From: SAR86 cluster bacterium
GTDB lineage: Bacteria; Pseudomonadota; Gammaproteobacteria; Magnimaribacterales; TMED112
Direction of reading: 5' to 3'
DNA: 64,000 nucleotides
Assembly (NCBI GenBank): GCA_003331605.1
Contig: QOPD01000002.1
Coordinates: 1 to 64,000 of the forward strand
The stretch's first letter is position 1. Each line of letters starts with the position of its first letter. The notes beneath the pieces were generated by a model, which was given only the letters and a program-made list of their open reading frames with translations, searched no databases and was not told the origin of the DNA. Made by a program: the position numbers and the translations under genes. Positions 1 through 9,354 of the stretch are shown here, piece after piece.

Positions 1-849
1 ATATTTTTTACCAATTTCGTAGTCATTAAAATCGTGTCCAGGTGTTATCTTTAAGCATCCTGTACCAAACTCCATATCAACGTACTCATCGCCAATAACT
101 GGAATCTTGCGTCCCACAAAGGGCAGTTTCACAAACTTACCAATAAAGTTTTTGTATCTATCGTCTTTGGGGTTCACAGCAACTGCCATATCGCCAAACA
201 TAGTCTCAGGTCTGGTGGTTGCAACGGTTAGACTCTCATTGGAATCGGCAATCGGATAAGCAATATGCCAAATCAGACCATCTTTTTCTTGTCTGACAAC
301 CTCAAGATCAGAAACGGCAGTTTTGAGTGCCGGGTCCCAATTTACTAGACGATAGCCTCGATAAATTTTATCTTTGCGGTAGAGCTCAACAAAAGCTTTG
401 ATGACCCCTTGGTAGTAGCTGTCATCTAGAGTGAAGCGGTACTTATCCCAATCAACCGTAATGCCAAGGCGTTTCATTTGTGAAGTGATCTTATCTTCTG
501 AAAATTCTTTCCATTGCCAAACTTCATCGACAAATTTATCACGTCCATAATCGTCTTTTGATTTACCCTGATTGCGCAGATTGTTCTCAACTACCATCTG
601 AGTTGCAATGCCAGCGTGGTCGGTTCCCACTTGCCAATACGAGCTTTTTTGGTTCATATGGTGATAGCGAGTATAGAAATCCATGATGGCGTACTGAAAG
701 CTATGCCCCATATGCAAAGTGCCAGTCACGTTAGGCGGTGGAATTATTTGCGAAAAATAATCCTCTGAATCTGGCCGAGCTAACTCTTTATCGGCCCAAA
801 TTTTTGACCATTTTTCTTCTATTTGAATAGGAAAGTATTTTGCTTCCAT
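1..849 (-). CDS. valS: Valine--tRNA ligase, N-terminal part (partial)
   Basis: Class I aminoacyl-tRNA synthetase that charges tRNA-Val in the cytoplasm. Only the first 283 codons are present; the gene runs off the left edge. Translating the minus strand from the ATG at 849 gives MEAKYFPIQIEEKWSKIW, then IPPPNVTGTLHMGHSFQ with the HIGH-type ATP site HMGH, then GTDHAGIATQ and the start of the CP1 editing domain (TTRPETMFGD, typical of Val/Ile/Leu enzymes). The PPPNVTG signature points to ValS rather than IleS or LeuS. The ATG overlaps the holC stop as TAATG, so translation is probably coupled. valS-holC-pepA is a conserved gammaproteobacterial order, here transcribed leftwards. Confidence 0.96.
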   Translation of the reverse strand, partial: MEAKYFPIQIEEKWSKIWADKELARPDSEDYFSQIIPPPNVTGTLHMGHSFQYAIMDFYTRYHHMNQKSSYWQVGTDHAGIATQMVVENNLRNQGKSKDDYGRDKFVDEVWQWKEFSEDKITSQMKRLGITVDWDKYRFTLDDSYYQGVIKAFVELYRKDKIYRGYRLVNWDPALKTAVSDLEVVRQEKDGLIWHIAYPIADSNESLTVATTRPETMFGDMAVAVNPKDDRYKNFIGKFVKLPFVGRKIPVIGDEYVDMEFGTGCLKITPGHDFNDYEIGKKY

Positions 850-1250
850 TAGACTGCAGTGTGTTTTAGTTTTATTTGTTTTTCTTTCAAACTAGCATAA
901 AGCTTTCTGGACGCCTCGTTAATAGCTGCATCGCTTTTAGTGGTGTAAACAAAAATATTGTCTGAGGCAACATCAATATCGGTAATTCGGTCGCTCAGAA
1001 TATGAACTTCATCGTAATTTCCATTGGGCTCTGATTCTTGCAGAGCGATATTGCGACTGTATAGATATTCGATCTGCTTGGTATCAAAATATTTTTTCTT
1101 TTGGAGAAATTTATATTCAGAAACTAGCCCCTCGTCTTTGAGCACAACACAAATACTTCTTTTGGTTTGCAACCCTTCATAAATCTGCTCTAATAAAAAA
1201 TCTAGGGCAGAGCTTTTGGTCTCAAATCCTGAAAAGAATGTAGCAGACAT
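849..1250 (-). CDS. holC: DNA polymerase III chi subunit
   Basis: Chi subunit of the DNA polymerase III clamp-loader complex; in the known family it pairs with psi (HolD) and binds SSB C-termini. The 133-residue protein is a little shorter than the roughly 147 residues of E. coli. It begins MSATFFSGFETKSSALDFLL and contains the family-like EVHILSDRI segment. The sequence is divergent, so the call rests largely on its position between pepA and valS. Both junctions are TAATG (start overlaps the pepA stop, stop overlaps the valS start), which implies a translationally coupled operon. Confidence 0.85.
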   Translation of the reverse strand: MSATFFSGFETKSSALDFLLEQIYEGLQTKRSICVVLKDEGLVSEYKFLQKKKYFDTKQIEYLYSRNIALQESEPNGNYDEVHILSDRITDIDVASDNIFVYTTKSDAAINEASRKLYASLKEKQIKLKHTAV

Positions 1251-2722
1251 TAACGATTGCTATTTACAAGCTCAAACAATAGCCCGACAGGTTTCCCTGT
1301 TGAGCCCTTATTTTTACCATCACCAATATCGGCAACCCCAGCAATGTCCAAGTGCGCCCATTTATAGTCTTCAGTGAATCTTGAAATAAAGCATCCGCCT
1401 TCAATCGTGCCAGCAGCGCGACCTGGAGCTATATTGGCCATATCAGCAAAGTTAGAGTGCAGATAGGTTTGATACTCATCCCACAATGGTAGCTGCCATG
1501 CTTTTTCACCAGTTGCTTGTCCTGCTTCAAGAATGTTATCAACCAATTTCTGGTCGTTGCCCATCACGCCTGCAGCTACACTACCAAGAGCAACAATTAC
1601 TGCTCCTGTTAGAGTTGCAACATCAACAACGTATTTTGGATCGTATTTACCGATGTAAGTTAAAACATCGCAGAGCACTAATCTGCCTTCGGCATCGGTG
1701 TTTAATATTTCTATAGTTTGGCCAGACATGGACGTAACCACATCACCAGGTTTGGTTGCATTGCCTGCTGGCATATTCTCGGTTAAACCAACGGCACAAA
1801 CTAAGTTGACTGGAATTTTAGAAGCCGCAACAGCACACATGGTGCCAATAACTGAACCTGCACCAGACATATCCCACTTCATCTCGTCCATCTTGGCTCC
1901 TGGTTTGAGACTTATACCGCCGGTATCAAAAGTTACTCCTTTACCAACGAGCACGACTGGTTTGCCACCTTTTTTGCCGCCCTGATATTCCATGGTAACA
2001 AGTTTGGCCGGTTCTACACTACCGCGTGAAACAGACAGCAAAGACCCCATACCCAGTTTTTCCATATCCTCTTCTTCAAGCACTTTAACTTTAAAACCAC
2101 CAATCTCTTTTGCTAATGCTTTAATCTGATCGGCAATATAGGTTGGTGTGGCATGATTGGCTGGTCTGTTGCCAAGGTTTCTAGCTGTATTGGCGCCTCG
2201 GCCGACATTGAGACCGAGCTCGACGGAACTTTTTAAGGCAGCACTGCTTTTTTCAACGCACACTTCAATATTTCTTAGCGTTGATTCTTTTTTGGTGTTG
2301 GGGTTGGTATCGGTATATCTATAGGTAGCTTTCTCGGCAGTCTTTACCAACTCAAAAACAAAGTTTTTATCTTTAAATTGCTGGGTGGTATCAACGTAGA
2401 TGTTAGCCGATTCAACGCCATACTTATCTAGGGCTAGAAACAGCGATGCAAGCCAGCCACCTCTTTTATAGGCAGACTTCTTATTATCAAAATCTCTTAC
2501 AAATAAAATATCTGCGTCTAAATGCGAGAATTCTTTTGAGATCATTAAAGACGACTTACTGTCATCTTCAAAATAGTTGGAAACTTTTGCCTTTATTTCC
2601 TTGTCAAAAAGCTTTGTAGATTTAAATAAACCCTTTGAGTAAAAGATAACTTTAAAGTTTGAAGGACTTGCCTCTGAATATTTTTTTAGTTCAACATTTT
2701 CTAGTGCTTTGTAGAATGCCAT
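1250..2722 (-). CDS. pepA: Cytosol (leucyl) aminopeptidase PepA, M17 family
   Basis: Two-metal M17 leucine aminopeptidase of 490 residues, the usual length. The N-terminal half is the variable domain. The C-terminal half carries the catalytic core: VLVGKGVTFDTGGISLKP with a metal-binding Lys/Asp, the hallmark NTDAEGRL motif, and VATLTGA. It cleaves N-terminal residues from peptides in the cytoplasm; in E. coli PepA also binds DNA at Xer and carAB sites, which is not testable here. The ATG at 2722 has a good ribosome site (AAGGAG, about 5 nt upstream). It is first gene of the leftward pepA-holC-valS operon and lies only 28 bp from the divergent lptF start. Confidence 0.97.
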   Translation of the reverse strand: MAFYKALENVELKKYSEASPSNFKVIFYSKGLFKSTKLFDKEIKAKVSNYFEDDSKSSLMISKEFSHLDADILFVRDFDNKKSAYKRGGWLASLFLALDKYGVESANIYVDTTQQFKDKNFVFELVKTAEKATYRYTDTNPNTKKESTLRNIEVCVEKSSAALKSSVELGLNVGRGANTARNLGNRPANHATPTYIADQIKALAKEIGGFKVKVLEEEDMEKLGMGSLLSVSRGSVEPAKLVTMEYQGGKKGGKPVVLVGKGVTFDTGGISLKPGAKMDEMKWDMSGAGSVIGTMCAVAASKIPVNLVCAVGLTENMPAGNATKPGDVVTSMSGQTIEILNTDAEGRLVLCDVLTYIGKYDPKYVVDVATLTGAVIVALGSVAAGVMGNDQKLVDNILEAGQATGEKAWQLPLWDEYQTYLHSNFADMANIAPGRAAGTIEGGCFISRFTEDYKWAHLDIAGVADIGDGKNKGSTGKPVGLLFELVNSNR

Positions 2723-2735
2723 TTTTTCTCCTTTC

Positions 2736-2744
2736 TGATATTCT
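2736..2744 (+). promoter_or_regulatory. Candidate extended -10 for lptF (leaderless)
   Basis: TGATATTCT reads as an extended -10 (TG-N-TATTCT). The hexamer ends at 2744, leaving exactly 6 bp before the lptF GTG at 2751. Initiation about 7 nt after the hexamer would place the transcript start on the start codon. No Shine-Dalgarno precedes the GTG. Inferred from spacing only. Confidence 0.45.
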
Positions 2745-2750
2745 TAAGAA

Positions 2751-3776
2751 GTGATTATTTCACGATTCATCAGTAAAGAAATTATAGTAAACATTTGTTG
2801 GGTTTCACTAGTTCTTTTTGGATTAGTTTTATTTTCTAGGTTTAATATTTTTCTTTCTCAGGCTGAAGTGGGTAAAATTTCTGCTGAAAGTATATTCATT
2901 GCTCTACTATTATTTTCTCCAGAGCTCTTAAACATCATTTTTCCATTGAGTGTATTTCTTGCCGTTGGTTTTGTGCTAACGCCGATTTTTAAAAGCCACA
3001 GCACTGTACTTGAGTCTGGCTCTTATTCACCAACTCGCATGATCTGGGATCAGAAGCTACTGATAACAGGAATTTTTGGCATATCCATAATTTTAAGTAC
3101 TTTCTTGTCGCCATATTTTACTGCCAAGGGCCAACAACTTATTGATCAAGACAATACGTTTGCTGCAAAAATAAGCAATCCTGAAGGCTTGGTAGCCTTA
3201 AACCCAAATACTTTTAATGCATTTGGCATAAAGAACCAACAAGATTATTCGGATTTAATTTTTTTTAACTCTCAAGAATTAAAAACATTTCTTTTTGGTG
3301 CGTCTGGATCGGTGTTTTCTGACGAAGAAGGATCAAAATTACTGCTAAGCAATGGGTTTTTATACGACGATACGAATAAGGCTATATCTAGGTTTGAGAA
3401 CGCGGTTATCCCGCTTGAGGAGCCAACAACAACAGACTACATTTCAACCTTGGATCTTTATGGAAGTGCTGATCTTGAGAGCATAAGAGCCTTGTTGCAG
3501 CGCCTGACAATCCCAGTATTTTGTTTTATATCATTGTTATTCAGCATGTCCTTTTCTGCTTATAGCTCTTTTTTGGGGCGCGAAAGAACCTATTTCATTT
3601 TGACAATGTTAAATATTTTATATTTGGTTTTAACTATTGCGCCTTTTGAAAGCAGTGCCAAAAACATATCCCAGCTGCTGGTAAACTTTTTTTCCATTCA
3701 TTGCATTGTGGCGGCTCTTACAGTCTCACTTTATTTTAAACAAACTAAAAAATTGTTAGGTTATGAAGGTTTATAG
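2751..3776 (+). CDS. lptF: LPS export permease LptF
   Basis: Inner-membrane half of the LptB2FG ABC transporter that extracts LPS and passes it to the LptC/LptA bridge. The 341-residue protein starts MIISRFISKEI, like other LptF proteins, and has the expected plan: transmembrane segments near 13-33 and 50-75, another near 100, a periplasmic beta-jellyroll domain from about 125 to 240, then three membrane segments at the C-terminus. It is slightly shorter than E. coli LptF (366). The start is GTG with no clear ribosome site. lptG follows with a 14-nt overlap. Confidence 0.93.
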   Translation: MIISRFISKEIIVNICWVSLVLFGLVLFSRFNIFLSQAEVGKISAESIFIALLLFSPELLNIIFPLSVFLAVGFVLTPIFKSHSTVLESGSYSPTRMIWDQKLLITGIFGISIILSTFLSPYFTAKGQQLIDQDNTFAAKISNPEGLVALNPNTFNAFGIKNQQDYSDLIFFNSQELKTFLFGASGSVFSDEEGSKLLLSNGFLYDDTNKAISRFENAVIPLEEPTTTDYISTLDLYGSADLESIRALLQRLTIPVFCFISLLFSMSFSAYSSFLGRERTYFILTMLNILYLVLTIAPFESSAKNISQLLVNFFSIHCIVAALTVSLYFKQTKKLLGYEGL

Positions 3777-4662
3777 ATATATCCTCTCTAGGTCCTTTGC
3801 TTCAGTTCTAGGAGTGCTATTTATAATTACTTCCATAGATTTAGTTTTTAACTTTTTCTCTCAGCTTGAGGACATCAATGAAAATTACTCTTATGCAGAT
3901 GTATTGGTGTTTTTACTTCAGTCTCAACCCTTTCGCTCGCGAGAATTTATATATCTGTGTTCGGTTGTGGGGCTGCTAGTCGTTTTTCTAGATAACAATT
4001 TCTTAAGAGCATTTAACTCAATGCGCCAAGCCGGACTCAAGAAAATTAATTTTGCTTTATTGGCTTTTTTGCCAATAGTAATAATCAATTTGGCATCTTA
4101 TGAATACCTGGTGCCCGATTTGACAAAGTCTGCATTTGTCGAACGCAAAGCCAAAGTCAATCAAATAATGAAAGAAGAACCCAAGATGGTAGAGATCAGG
4201 AAGGCCGAGGATGCTTACCAAATAATATCCGAAGATATTTCAGTTAACTTTTCGAGGACGGGTGATATTGAGTTAATTACTGAAAATGCCGAGGCTTTTA
4301 AGAGCCTTAATTACAACTCCAATCTAAAATATTTAAGATCATCTGAGTTAGTCGCTAGCTCTGGTTCAGCTTTTGAAAACTATAACCTGATTGTTCAAAC
4401 AGAGCTGCTAAGAAGAAGTCTTAACTTTTTATCATATTTCTTTATCTTCATTATTGGGTTGGAAATTTTGCTGTCATTCAATAAAGGATTCAACACCAAT
4501 AGGATCCTGATTTATGGCTTTGGTACTTGTTTGTTGTATTCGTTCTTGGAAACTTTAATAGCAGACTCAATCACAGTGTTTGGCTTGCCATTTTATTTGC
4601 AGGCCTTTCCAGTGCTTTTTATCCCAATTTATTTATACCTTAAGCGGTTTGTTTTCTTTTGA
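3763..4662 (+). CDS. lptG: LPS export permease LptG
   Basis: Partner of LptF in the LPS-extracting ABC transporter, powered by LptB (encoded at 59848-60552). The protein starts MKVYRYILSRSF, typical of LptG, with N-terminal membrane helices, a periplasmic domain near 120-215 and C-terminal helices. At 299 residues it is clearly shorter than usual (about 350-360); the periplasmic part appears reduced. Its start overlaps lptF by 14 nt and its 3' end overlaps the convergent RDD gene by 23 bp. The identity rests on topology, N-terminal motif and synteny. Confidence 0.9.
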   Translation: MKVYRYILSRSFASVLGVLFIITSIDLVFNFFSQLEDINENYSYADVLVFLLQSQPFRSREFIYLCSVVGLLVVFLDNNFLRAFNSMRQAGLKKINFALLAFLPIVIINLASYEYLVPDLTKSAFVERKAKVNQIMKEEPKMVEIRKAEDAYQIISEDISVNFSRTGDIELITENAEAFKSLNYNSNLKYLRSSELVASSGSAFENYNLIVQTELLRRSLNFLSYFFIFIIGLEILLSFNKGFNTNRILIYGFGTCLLYSFLETLIADSITVFGLPFYLQAFPVLFIPIYLYLKRFVFF

Positions 4663-5068
4663 TAACTTGAATCTTAAGGATTTTGTCGGTTAGTGTTTGT
4701 TTATTTGTATCAAACAACATCCAAGCCAACCCAACAGCATTAAATAGAATATTTAAAACAAGCCGATAGAAAGCATCTTTAACAGTGAGGTATGATCCAT
4801 TTGATTTAATTATTTCATGGCTCCAAGTGCTCATGCCAAGTGTTCTTCTTCCTTCTGACCAAAAGTAAGAAAAATACCAAAGGGTTGTAAAGAGAAGAAT
4901 AAGCGGGCCAATAATCGTATTTGCAAAGTTATCCTCACCTGACAAAAAGTTATAAATGAAGAGAGATATAAAACCAATCAAAAACCAGCAAGAAGCCAGT
5001 AAAAAAAGGTCATAAGTCAATGAGAATAACTTTGTGAAAATGCTGGGGTAGGTAACTCTTTTTTTCAT
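4640..5068 (-). CDS. RDD family membrane protein
   Basis: Small integral membrane protein of 142 residues. Hydrophobic segments lie near residues 17-42, 50-72 and 93-115. The central WSEGRRTLGMSTWSHEI region and the charged C-terminus (LTDKILKIQVI) match the RDD fold, whose conserved Arg and Asp residues occur in membrane helices. RDD proteins have no single established role; some act in ion transport. It is read towards lptG and overlaps its end by 23 bp. It is divergent from the POT transporter with only 24 bp between starts. Confidence 0.8.
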   Translation of the reverse strand: MKKRVTYPSIFTKLFSLTYDLFLLASCWFLIGFISLFIYNFLSGEDNFANTIIGPLILLFTTLWYFSYFWSEGRRTLGMSTWSHEIIKSNGSYLTVKDAFYRLVLNILFNAVGLAWMLFDTNKQTLTDKILKIQVIKRKQTA

Positions 5069-5071
5069 TTT

Positions 5072-5080
5072 TGTGATAAT
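5072..5080 (+). promoter_or_regulatory. Candidate extended -10 for the POT transporter
   Basis: TGTGATAAT is a near-consensus extended -10 (TG-N-GATAAT) ending 12 bp before the ATG at 5093. A start about 7 nt downstream would give a 5' leader of only about 6 nt with no Shine-Dalgarno. The opposite strand of the same bases reads ATTATC, close to the RDD start, so the site may fire in both directions. Confidence 0.45.
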
Positions 5081-5092
5081 GTATCAAAATCT

Positions 5093-6610
5093 ATGAGTAA
5101 TCAAACAAATACTACACGAACTGACGATAATTGGTTTTTTGGACATCCCAAGGGGCTGGTAACACTGTTCTTTACAGAGATGTGGGAGAGAATGTCGTAT
5201 TACGGCATGAGAGCTCTTCTTGTTCTTTACATGACTGGAGCCGTTACAGGCTTTAACCCAGGTTTAGGTTGGTCGCAATTAGAGGCACAGGCCATATACG
5301 GCATATACAGTGGTATGGTTTATTTTATGGTAATTCCCGGTGGCTGGTTGGCCGATAACTTACTAGGTCACCAAAAAGCAGTGATGCTTGGCGCCATTAT
5401 TATTATGTTGGGGCACTTCACACTTGCCATTCCTATCGATCAAACATTCTTTTTAGGTTTAACGCTGGTGGTATTGGGAACTGGTTTGCTTAAAGGAAAT
5501 ATCTCTACCATTGTTGGACAACTCTATAAGCCTGGCGATGTAAGAAGAGACGCAGGTTACACAATCTTTTACATGTCGATCAATATTGGTTCTTTCTTAG
5601 GCTTTTTAATTTGTTCCTACTTGGGTGAAAAAATTGGTTGGCACTGGGGCTTTGGTGCAGCAGGCATAGGAATGTTTTTTGGTGTCCTTCAGTACTTTTA
5701 TTTCAGAAGACTTCTTGGTAGTGCTGGTGAGAAACCCAACGATATGCCTGAAGCTACAAGAGTAAAATACCTCAAATGGTCCAGAGTTTCTGTTGTAATT
5801 CTTGCAGCGGTAGTTGCTCTTGGGTTATTTGGATTTATCAATGTTGATGCCAGATTGTTTGCGGAAAACTTTGCCGTCTTTTTAACCGTTGTGGGCTTCT
5901 CATATTTCGCCTATTTATTTTTATTCGCTGGCCTTGATACAGGAGAAAAGAAAAACCTATTCTTACTTTTAATTCTCTTTATTGCAGCCGCAGCTTTTTG
6001 GTCAGGGTTTGATCAGTCAGCTGGTTCACTAAGTATCTTTGCTAGAGATTACACAGACCTATCCGTTGGTGGCTACATTATTCCTATTGGCTGGCTCCAA
6101 TTTGCCAACCCATTTTTTGTGGTTGTTTTTGCTCCAATCTTTGCTGGAATATGGACTTATTTGGGTAGAATTAATCTCAACCCAAGCTATCCGCTGAAAT
6201 TTGCTATTGGTCTGGGATTCATGGCTCTTAGTTTTATCGTCATGATATTTGCGGTTCAGCTCGCTATGGAAATTGCTGCACCAATTGGTATGCAATGGTT
6301 GATAATTACATATCTAATACAAACTTGGGGTGAGCTAGCACTATCTCCAGTGGGTCTTTCTGCCTTCTCAAAATATGCTCCAAAGAAATACGTTGGACAA
6401 ATGTTTGGTTTGTGGTTCTTGGCCTCTGCTATCGGTGGAGTCTTAGCAGGCCTTCTAGGTGGCGAAGCATTGGATAAAGGCTTAGAAAGCATTTCACCAG
6501 TATTTGAATTTATGATTCAGTACTACGTAATTATTGCCATTGCCTTGGTAGTAATTGCAGTACTTGGTATCGCTAAATCATCGGATCCAGCTGAGAAGTC
6601 TAAATCTTAG
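5093..6610 (+). CDS. Proton-dependent oligopeptide transporter (POT/PTR2 family)
   Basis: Major facilitator of the POT family that imports di- and tripeptides with protons across the inner membrane. The 505-residue protein carries the family signature near its N-terminus (FFTEMWERMSYYGMRALL, residues about 26-43; the E-x-x-E/R-F/M-S-Y-Y-G motif couples protons). About 14 membrane segments follow, with an insertion between the two six-helix halves as in DtpA/DtpT relatives. A peptide importer fits with the aminopeptidase PepA nearby, though the two are not in one operon. Its stop shares TTAG with the convergent lipoprotein gene. Confidence 0.93.
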   Translation: MSNQTNTTRTDDNWFFGHPKGLVTLFFTEMWERMSYYGMRALLVLYMTGAVTGFNPGLGWSQLEAQAIYGIYSGMVYFMVIPGGWLADNLLGHQKAVMLGAIIIMLGHFTLAIPIDQTFFLGLTLVVLGTGLLKGNISTIVGQLYKPGDVRRDAGYTIFYMSINIGSFLGFLICSYLGEKIGWHWGFGAAGIGMFFGVLQYFYFRRLLGSAGEKPNDMPEATRVKYLKWSRVSVVILAAVVALGLFGFINVDARLFAENFAVFLTVVGFSYFAYLFLFAGLDTGEKKNLFLLLILFIAAAAFWSGFDQSAGSLSIFARDYTDLSVGGYIIPIGWLQFANPFFVVVFAPIFAGIWTYLGRINLNPSYPLKFAIGLGFMALSFIVMIFAVQLAMEIAAPIGMQWLIITYLIQTWGELALSPVGLSAFSKYAPKKYVGQMFGLWFLASAIGGVLAGLLGGEALDKGLESISPVFEFMIQYYVIIAIALVVIAVLGIAKSSDPAEKSKS

Positions 6611-8196
6611 TCGTTCGATTCGTTAAGTCTTAGGTAGAAAGCTACGTTGTTATCAGCGTGGTTTTCTGCCACCAATATGTCTAAGTCAAAATCAAGATCA
6701 GTATCTAGAAATATTAGCTGTGAGTCTTGCCCAAAAATATCGCCTAACTCCATCTCAACATCTGAGATAGTATTAATTTCATAGGTGACAGTTTCCTCTT
6801 CTTCATTAACAATGGTATCTTTAATCCCAAGCACAAAGCTTGCAAAAGCACTAGCAGTCTTATTAACATCAAATAAAAAGTCGCCACCATCGATATCTAT
6901 GTCATAGTCGGTAATAAAAAGATTGCGGTTGAGGCTTACAGAACCTTGCTCAGAAAATAATATATCTGTTTCATTATCAAGGATATTAATATCTCCTTGT
7001 TCGTATATTCTGAAAGTTGTTGTTGGTACTGGTTCAAACATGTTGCTTGGTGATTGGTCGCCAATTACTAACAGATCTGCAGCTGGATCGCCATCGAAGT
7101 CCAAACCGGTAATGATTTTTGCCAGAGGTGCATTGGCAACAACGCTGATATCGTCCCAGTCGTTAGTAGAGTCAAATCTTGGGACTGCGACAAAAACGCC
7201 ATTTTCACTTTCATCGTAACCAGCCATCACAATATCAAGATTGGCATCGCCATCAAAGTCCACAACTGTCCCTCCAGTAATGGTGTAATCGTTGATTAGA
7301 TCAACAACCGTTTCAGCTTTTTCGAATGCTGGGCCATCTTCAGCATTCACTAGCACCCAGTATTCTCCTGTTGAAGTCAAAAGGTATAAATCTGGTAAGC
7401 TGTCTGCATTCCTGTCTACCAGTGTGACAAGCTTTACATTGGCGTTATTAAAATCAAGATCGGTATCGTTAGCAACTAGCTCATTGTTAAGAGCAAGTCC
7501 TGTTTCTGAGCCGCTAAAAATACAAACATTGCCTGCAGCTGTCATTGAGTCAAAGCTTGTTACTATGACATCGTCGAAGCTGTCTCTATTAATATCGAGC
7601 ATCGTTACATCGCCAGAACCTTTGCAGTTGTCTGCCTCAATCTCAGCAAACACGGGAAAAGCTCCTCCAGTAAGTTGAAAATACCTGGTATTTACTTGCC
7701 TACCATCTTCGTTGAATTGGAGAGCTAAAAAGATATCACCAAGAAAATCGTCGTTGAAGTCACCTCTTGCATATGCAGTAACTTTTGCCTCCTGATTATC
7801 GGGCACATCGACTACAAACATTGGATCAGCCAGCGGATCTACATCTGTAGAAAAAATGAAATGGTTGGCAGGTGTTTTATTGACGCTAATCTCAACTGCT
7901 TGGTTCTTGAATTCGTTGTTTCTTCTACACTCCAAGATATAGATGAATTGTCCACCTCTTTTTAGGGTAATCTCTTCTGAGCCCGTTGTTGGTCGCTCAC
8001 CAGACCAATAGCCTCCTGAGGCATAGCACTGACTGGCATTCGATGACCATGATAGCTCAAACGATTCACTATAGTTAGGTGTCTCAGTGCTTGCGGTGAG
8101 CTCTACTACAAGTGGCTCAAGCTCTTCAGGACCATCACTACAGCTAAAAAGGAATAAAACTAATAGAGAAAGTAAAAGATTTTTCTGAAAGTTCAT
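6607..8196 (-). CDS. FG-GAP/VCBS-repeat beta-propeller lipoprotein
   Basis: Predicted outer-envelope lipoprotein of 529 residues. The start is placed at the ATG at 8196 because it gives a clean lipoprotein signal, MNFQKNLLLSLLVLFLFSC, with the lipidated Cys at residue 19; an upstream in-frame TTG at 8223 would add nine residues. After an immunoglobulin-like stretch come at least six Asp-rich repeats of the FG-GAP/VCBS type, each with a D-x-(D/N)-x-D-x-x-x-D Ca2+-binding loop, for example DFNDDFLGD, DINRDSFDD, DFDGDANLD and DTDLDFDLD. This predicts a seven-bladed, calcium-binding propeller used for adhesion or protein contacts. The substrate is unknown. A TAGAAT box at 8213-8218 could be its -10. 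Confidence 0.82.
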   Translation of the reverse strand: MNFQKNLLLSLLVLFLFSCSDGPEELEPLVVELTASTETPNYSESFELSWSSNASQCYASGGYWSGERPTTGSEEITLKRGGQFIYILECRRNNEFKNQAVEISVNKTPANHFIFSTDVDPLADPMFVVDVPDNQEAKVTAYARGDFNDDFLGDIFLALQFNEDGRQVNTRYFQLTGGAFPVFAEIEADNCKGSGDVTMLDINRDSFDDVIVTSFDSMTAAGNVCIFSGSETGLALNNELVANDTDLDFNNANVKLVTLVDRNADSLPDLYLLTSTGEYWVLVNAEDGPAFEKAETVVDLINDYTITGGTVVDFDGDANLDIVMAGYDESENGVFVAVPRFDSTNDWDDISVVANAPLAKIITGLDFDGDPAADLLVIGDQSPSNMFEPVPTTTFRIYEQGDINILDNETDILFSEQGSVSLNRNLFITDYDIDIDGGDFLFDVNKTASAFASFVLGIKDTIVNEEEETVTYEINTISDVEMELGDIFGQDSQLIFLDTDLDFDLDILVAENHADNNVAFYLRLNESND

Positions 8197-8230
8197 AACG
8201 TTAATGGTGTCTATTCTATACAAAACTTAA

Positions 8231-9352
8231 TTAATTTGCTCGAACATTTAGATTTAGCAGTATTTGATAATAGATATCGGTTAAAAGTTCCAATTCTTTC
8301 TTTTCAACCTTCTCGTTGATTTTGTGGATTGTCTCAAATTTTGGGCCCAATTCCACAATCTCACATCCGGTCTTGGCCATAAATCTCCCATCCGATGTTC
8401 CGCCAGAACAGCTCAGTTGAGTTGGCTTGTCTGTAACACTCAAAATCCCTTCTTTCACGGCTTCGGTAAAATTACCGATCGTTGAAGAGTATGGTTGGGC
8501 ATTGAGATCAAAATCAATAACGTAATCCAACTCTTTTTCTTCCAGCATATTGGTAATTCTGGTTTTTATTTCCTCGAATGAAATCTCAGGAGAGAAACGT
8601 AAATTTAATTTTACGAACACACTGTCAGGAGTAACATTGTGTGCCCCAACGCCTGCAGTCATATTTGTAATTTGTAAAGATGTTGGAGGGAAGTGGTCGT
8701 TGCCTTCATCCCATCTCTCTTTTGTTAGTGATTCGATAACAGCCCCAACTTTGTGCAATGGATTATCGACTCGTTCAGGGTAGGCGGCATGGCCTTGTTT
8801 GCCTTTTATTTCAAGTTCAATATTTATTGAACCTCTTCGGCCTACTCGAATATTATCTCCAGTTAAATTGATTGAAGAGGGTTCTCCAACAAGACACCAG
8901 TCAAATTTTTGCTCCCTTTTCATAAGCTCTTCAATAACTTTGACAGTGCCGTCTTTTGATGGTCCTTCCTCATCGGATGTGATCAAAAAAGCGATAGAGT
9001 AATTAAGATTATCATCTAGTCGATCTAGTGCTGACATAAAGCAGGCAATTCCACCTTTCATATCACCAGCACCACGGCCATGGATGTAATCTCCATCATC
9101 ATATCCAGAGAAGGGGTCGTGTTCCCATTTTTCAACTGGACCTGTAGGGACAACATCAACGTGGCCTAAAAAAACTAAAAGCGGCCCGCCATTATCCTTT
9201 ACGCTCCAGATGTTTTTTACTCGCCCAAAATTTAAGTATTCGGTTTCGAATCCTCTAGTAGAGAGAAAATCATCAATGTATTTTAGGCACCCCCCATCGT
9301 TGGGAGTAACGGATGCCATCCTTATTAAGTCTTGTGCTAATTTAATTTCCAA
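8231..9352 (-). CDS. dapE: Succinyl-diaminopimelate desuccinylase DapE
   Basis: M20-family dinuclear zinc hydrolase that converts N-succinyl-LL-diaminopimelate to LL-diaminopimelate plus succinate in lysine and peptidoglycan synthesis. The 373 residues match the family. Visible landmarks: FLGHVDVVPTGP (zinc His and Asp), GRGAGDMKGG, ITSDEEGPSKDGT (catalytic and metal Glu pair), GRRGS, and the C-terminal CSGGTSDGRF. It lies 2 nt downstream of dapD, the preceding enzyme in the same succinylase branch, so the two steps are co-expressed. Confidence 0.97.
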   Translation of the reverse strand: MEIKLAQDLIRMASVTPNDGGCLKYIDDFLSTRGFETEYLNFGRVKNIWSVKDNGGPLLVFLGHVDVVPTGPVEKWEHDPFSGYDDGDYIHGRGAGDMKGGIACFMSALDRLDDNLNYSIAFLITSDEEGPSKDGTVKVIEELMKREQKFDWCLVGEPSSINLTGDNIRVGRRGSINIELEIKGKQGHAAYPERVDNPLHKVGAVIESLTKERWDEGNDHFPPTSLQITNMTAGVGAHNVTPDSVFVKLNLRFSPEISFEEIKTRITNMLEEKELDYVIDFDLNAQPYSSTIGNFTEAVKEGILSVTDKPTQLSCSGGTSDGRFMAKTGCEIVELGPKFETIHKINEKVEKKELELLTDIYYQILLNLNVRAN

Positions 9353-9354
9353 AA

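Noticed and set aside
1486..1985. Plus-strand open frames opposite pepA
   Set aside because: They lie wholly inside the clear pepA gene, have no family text and no ribosome sites; antisense shadows.
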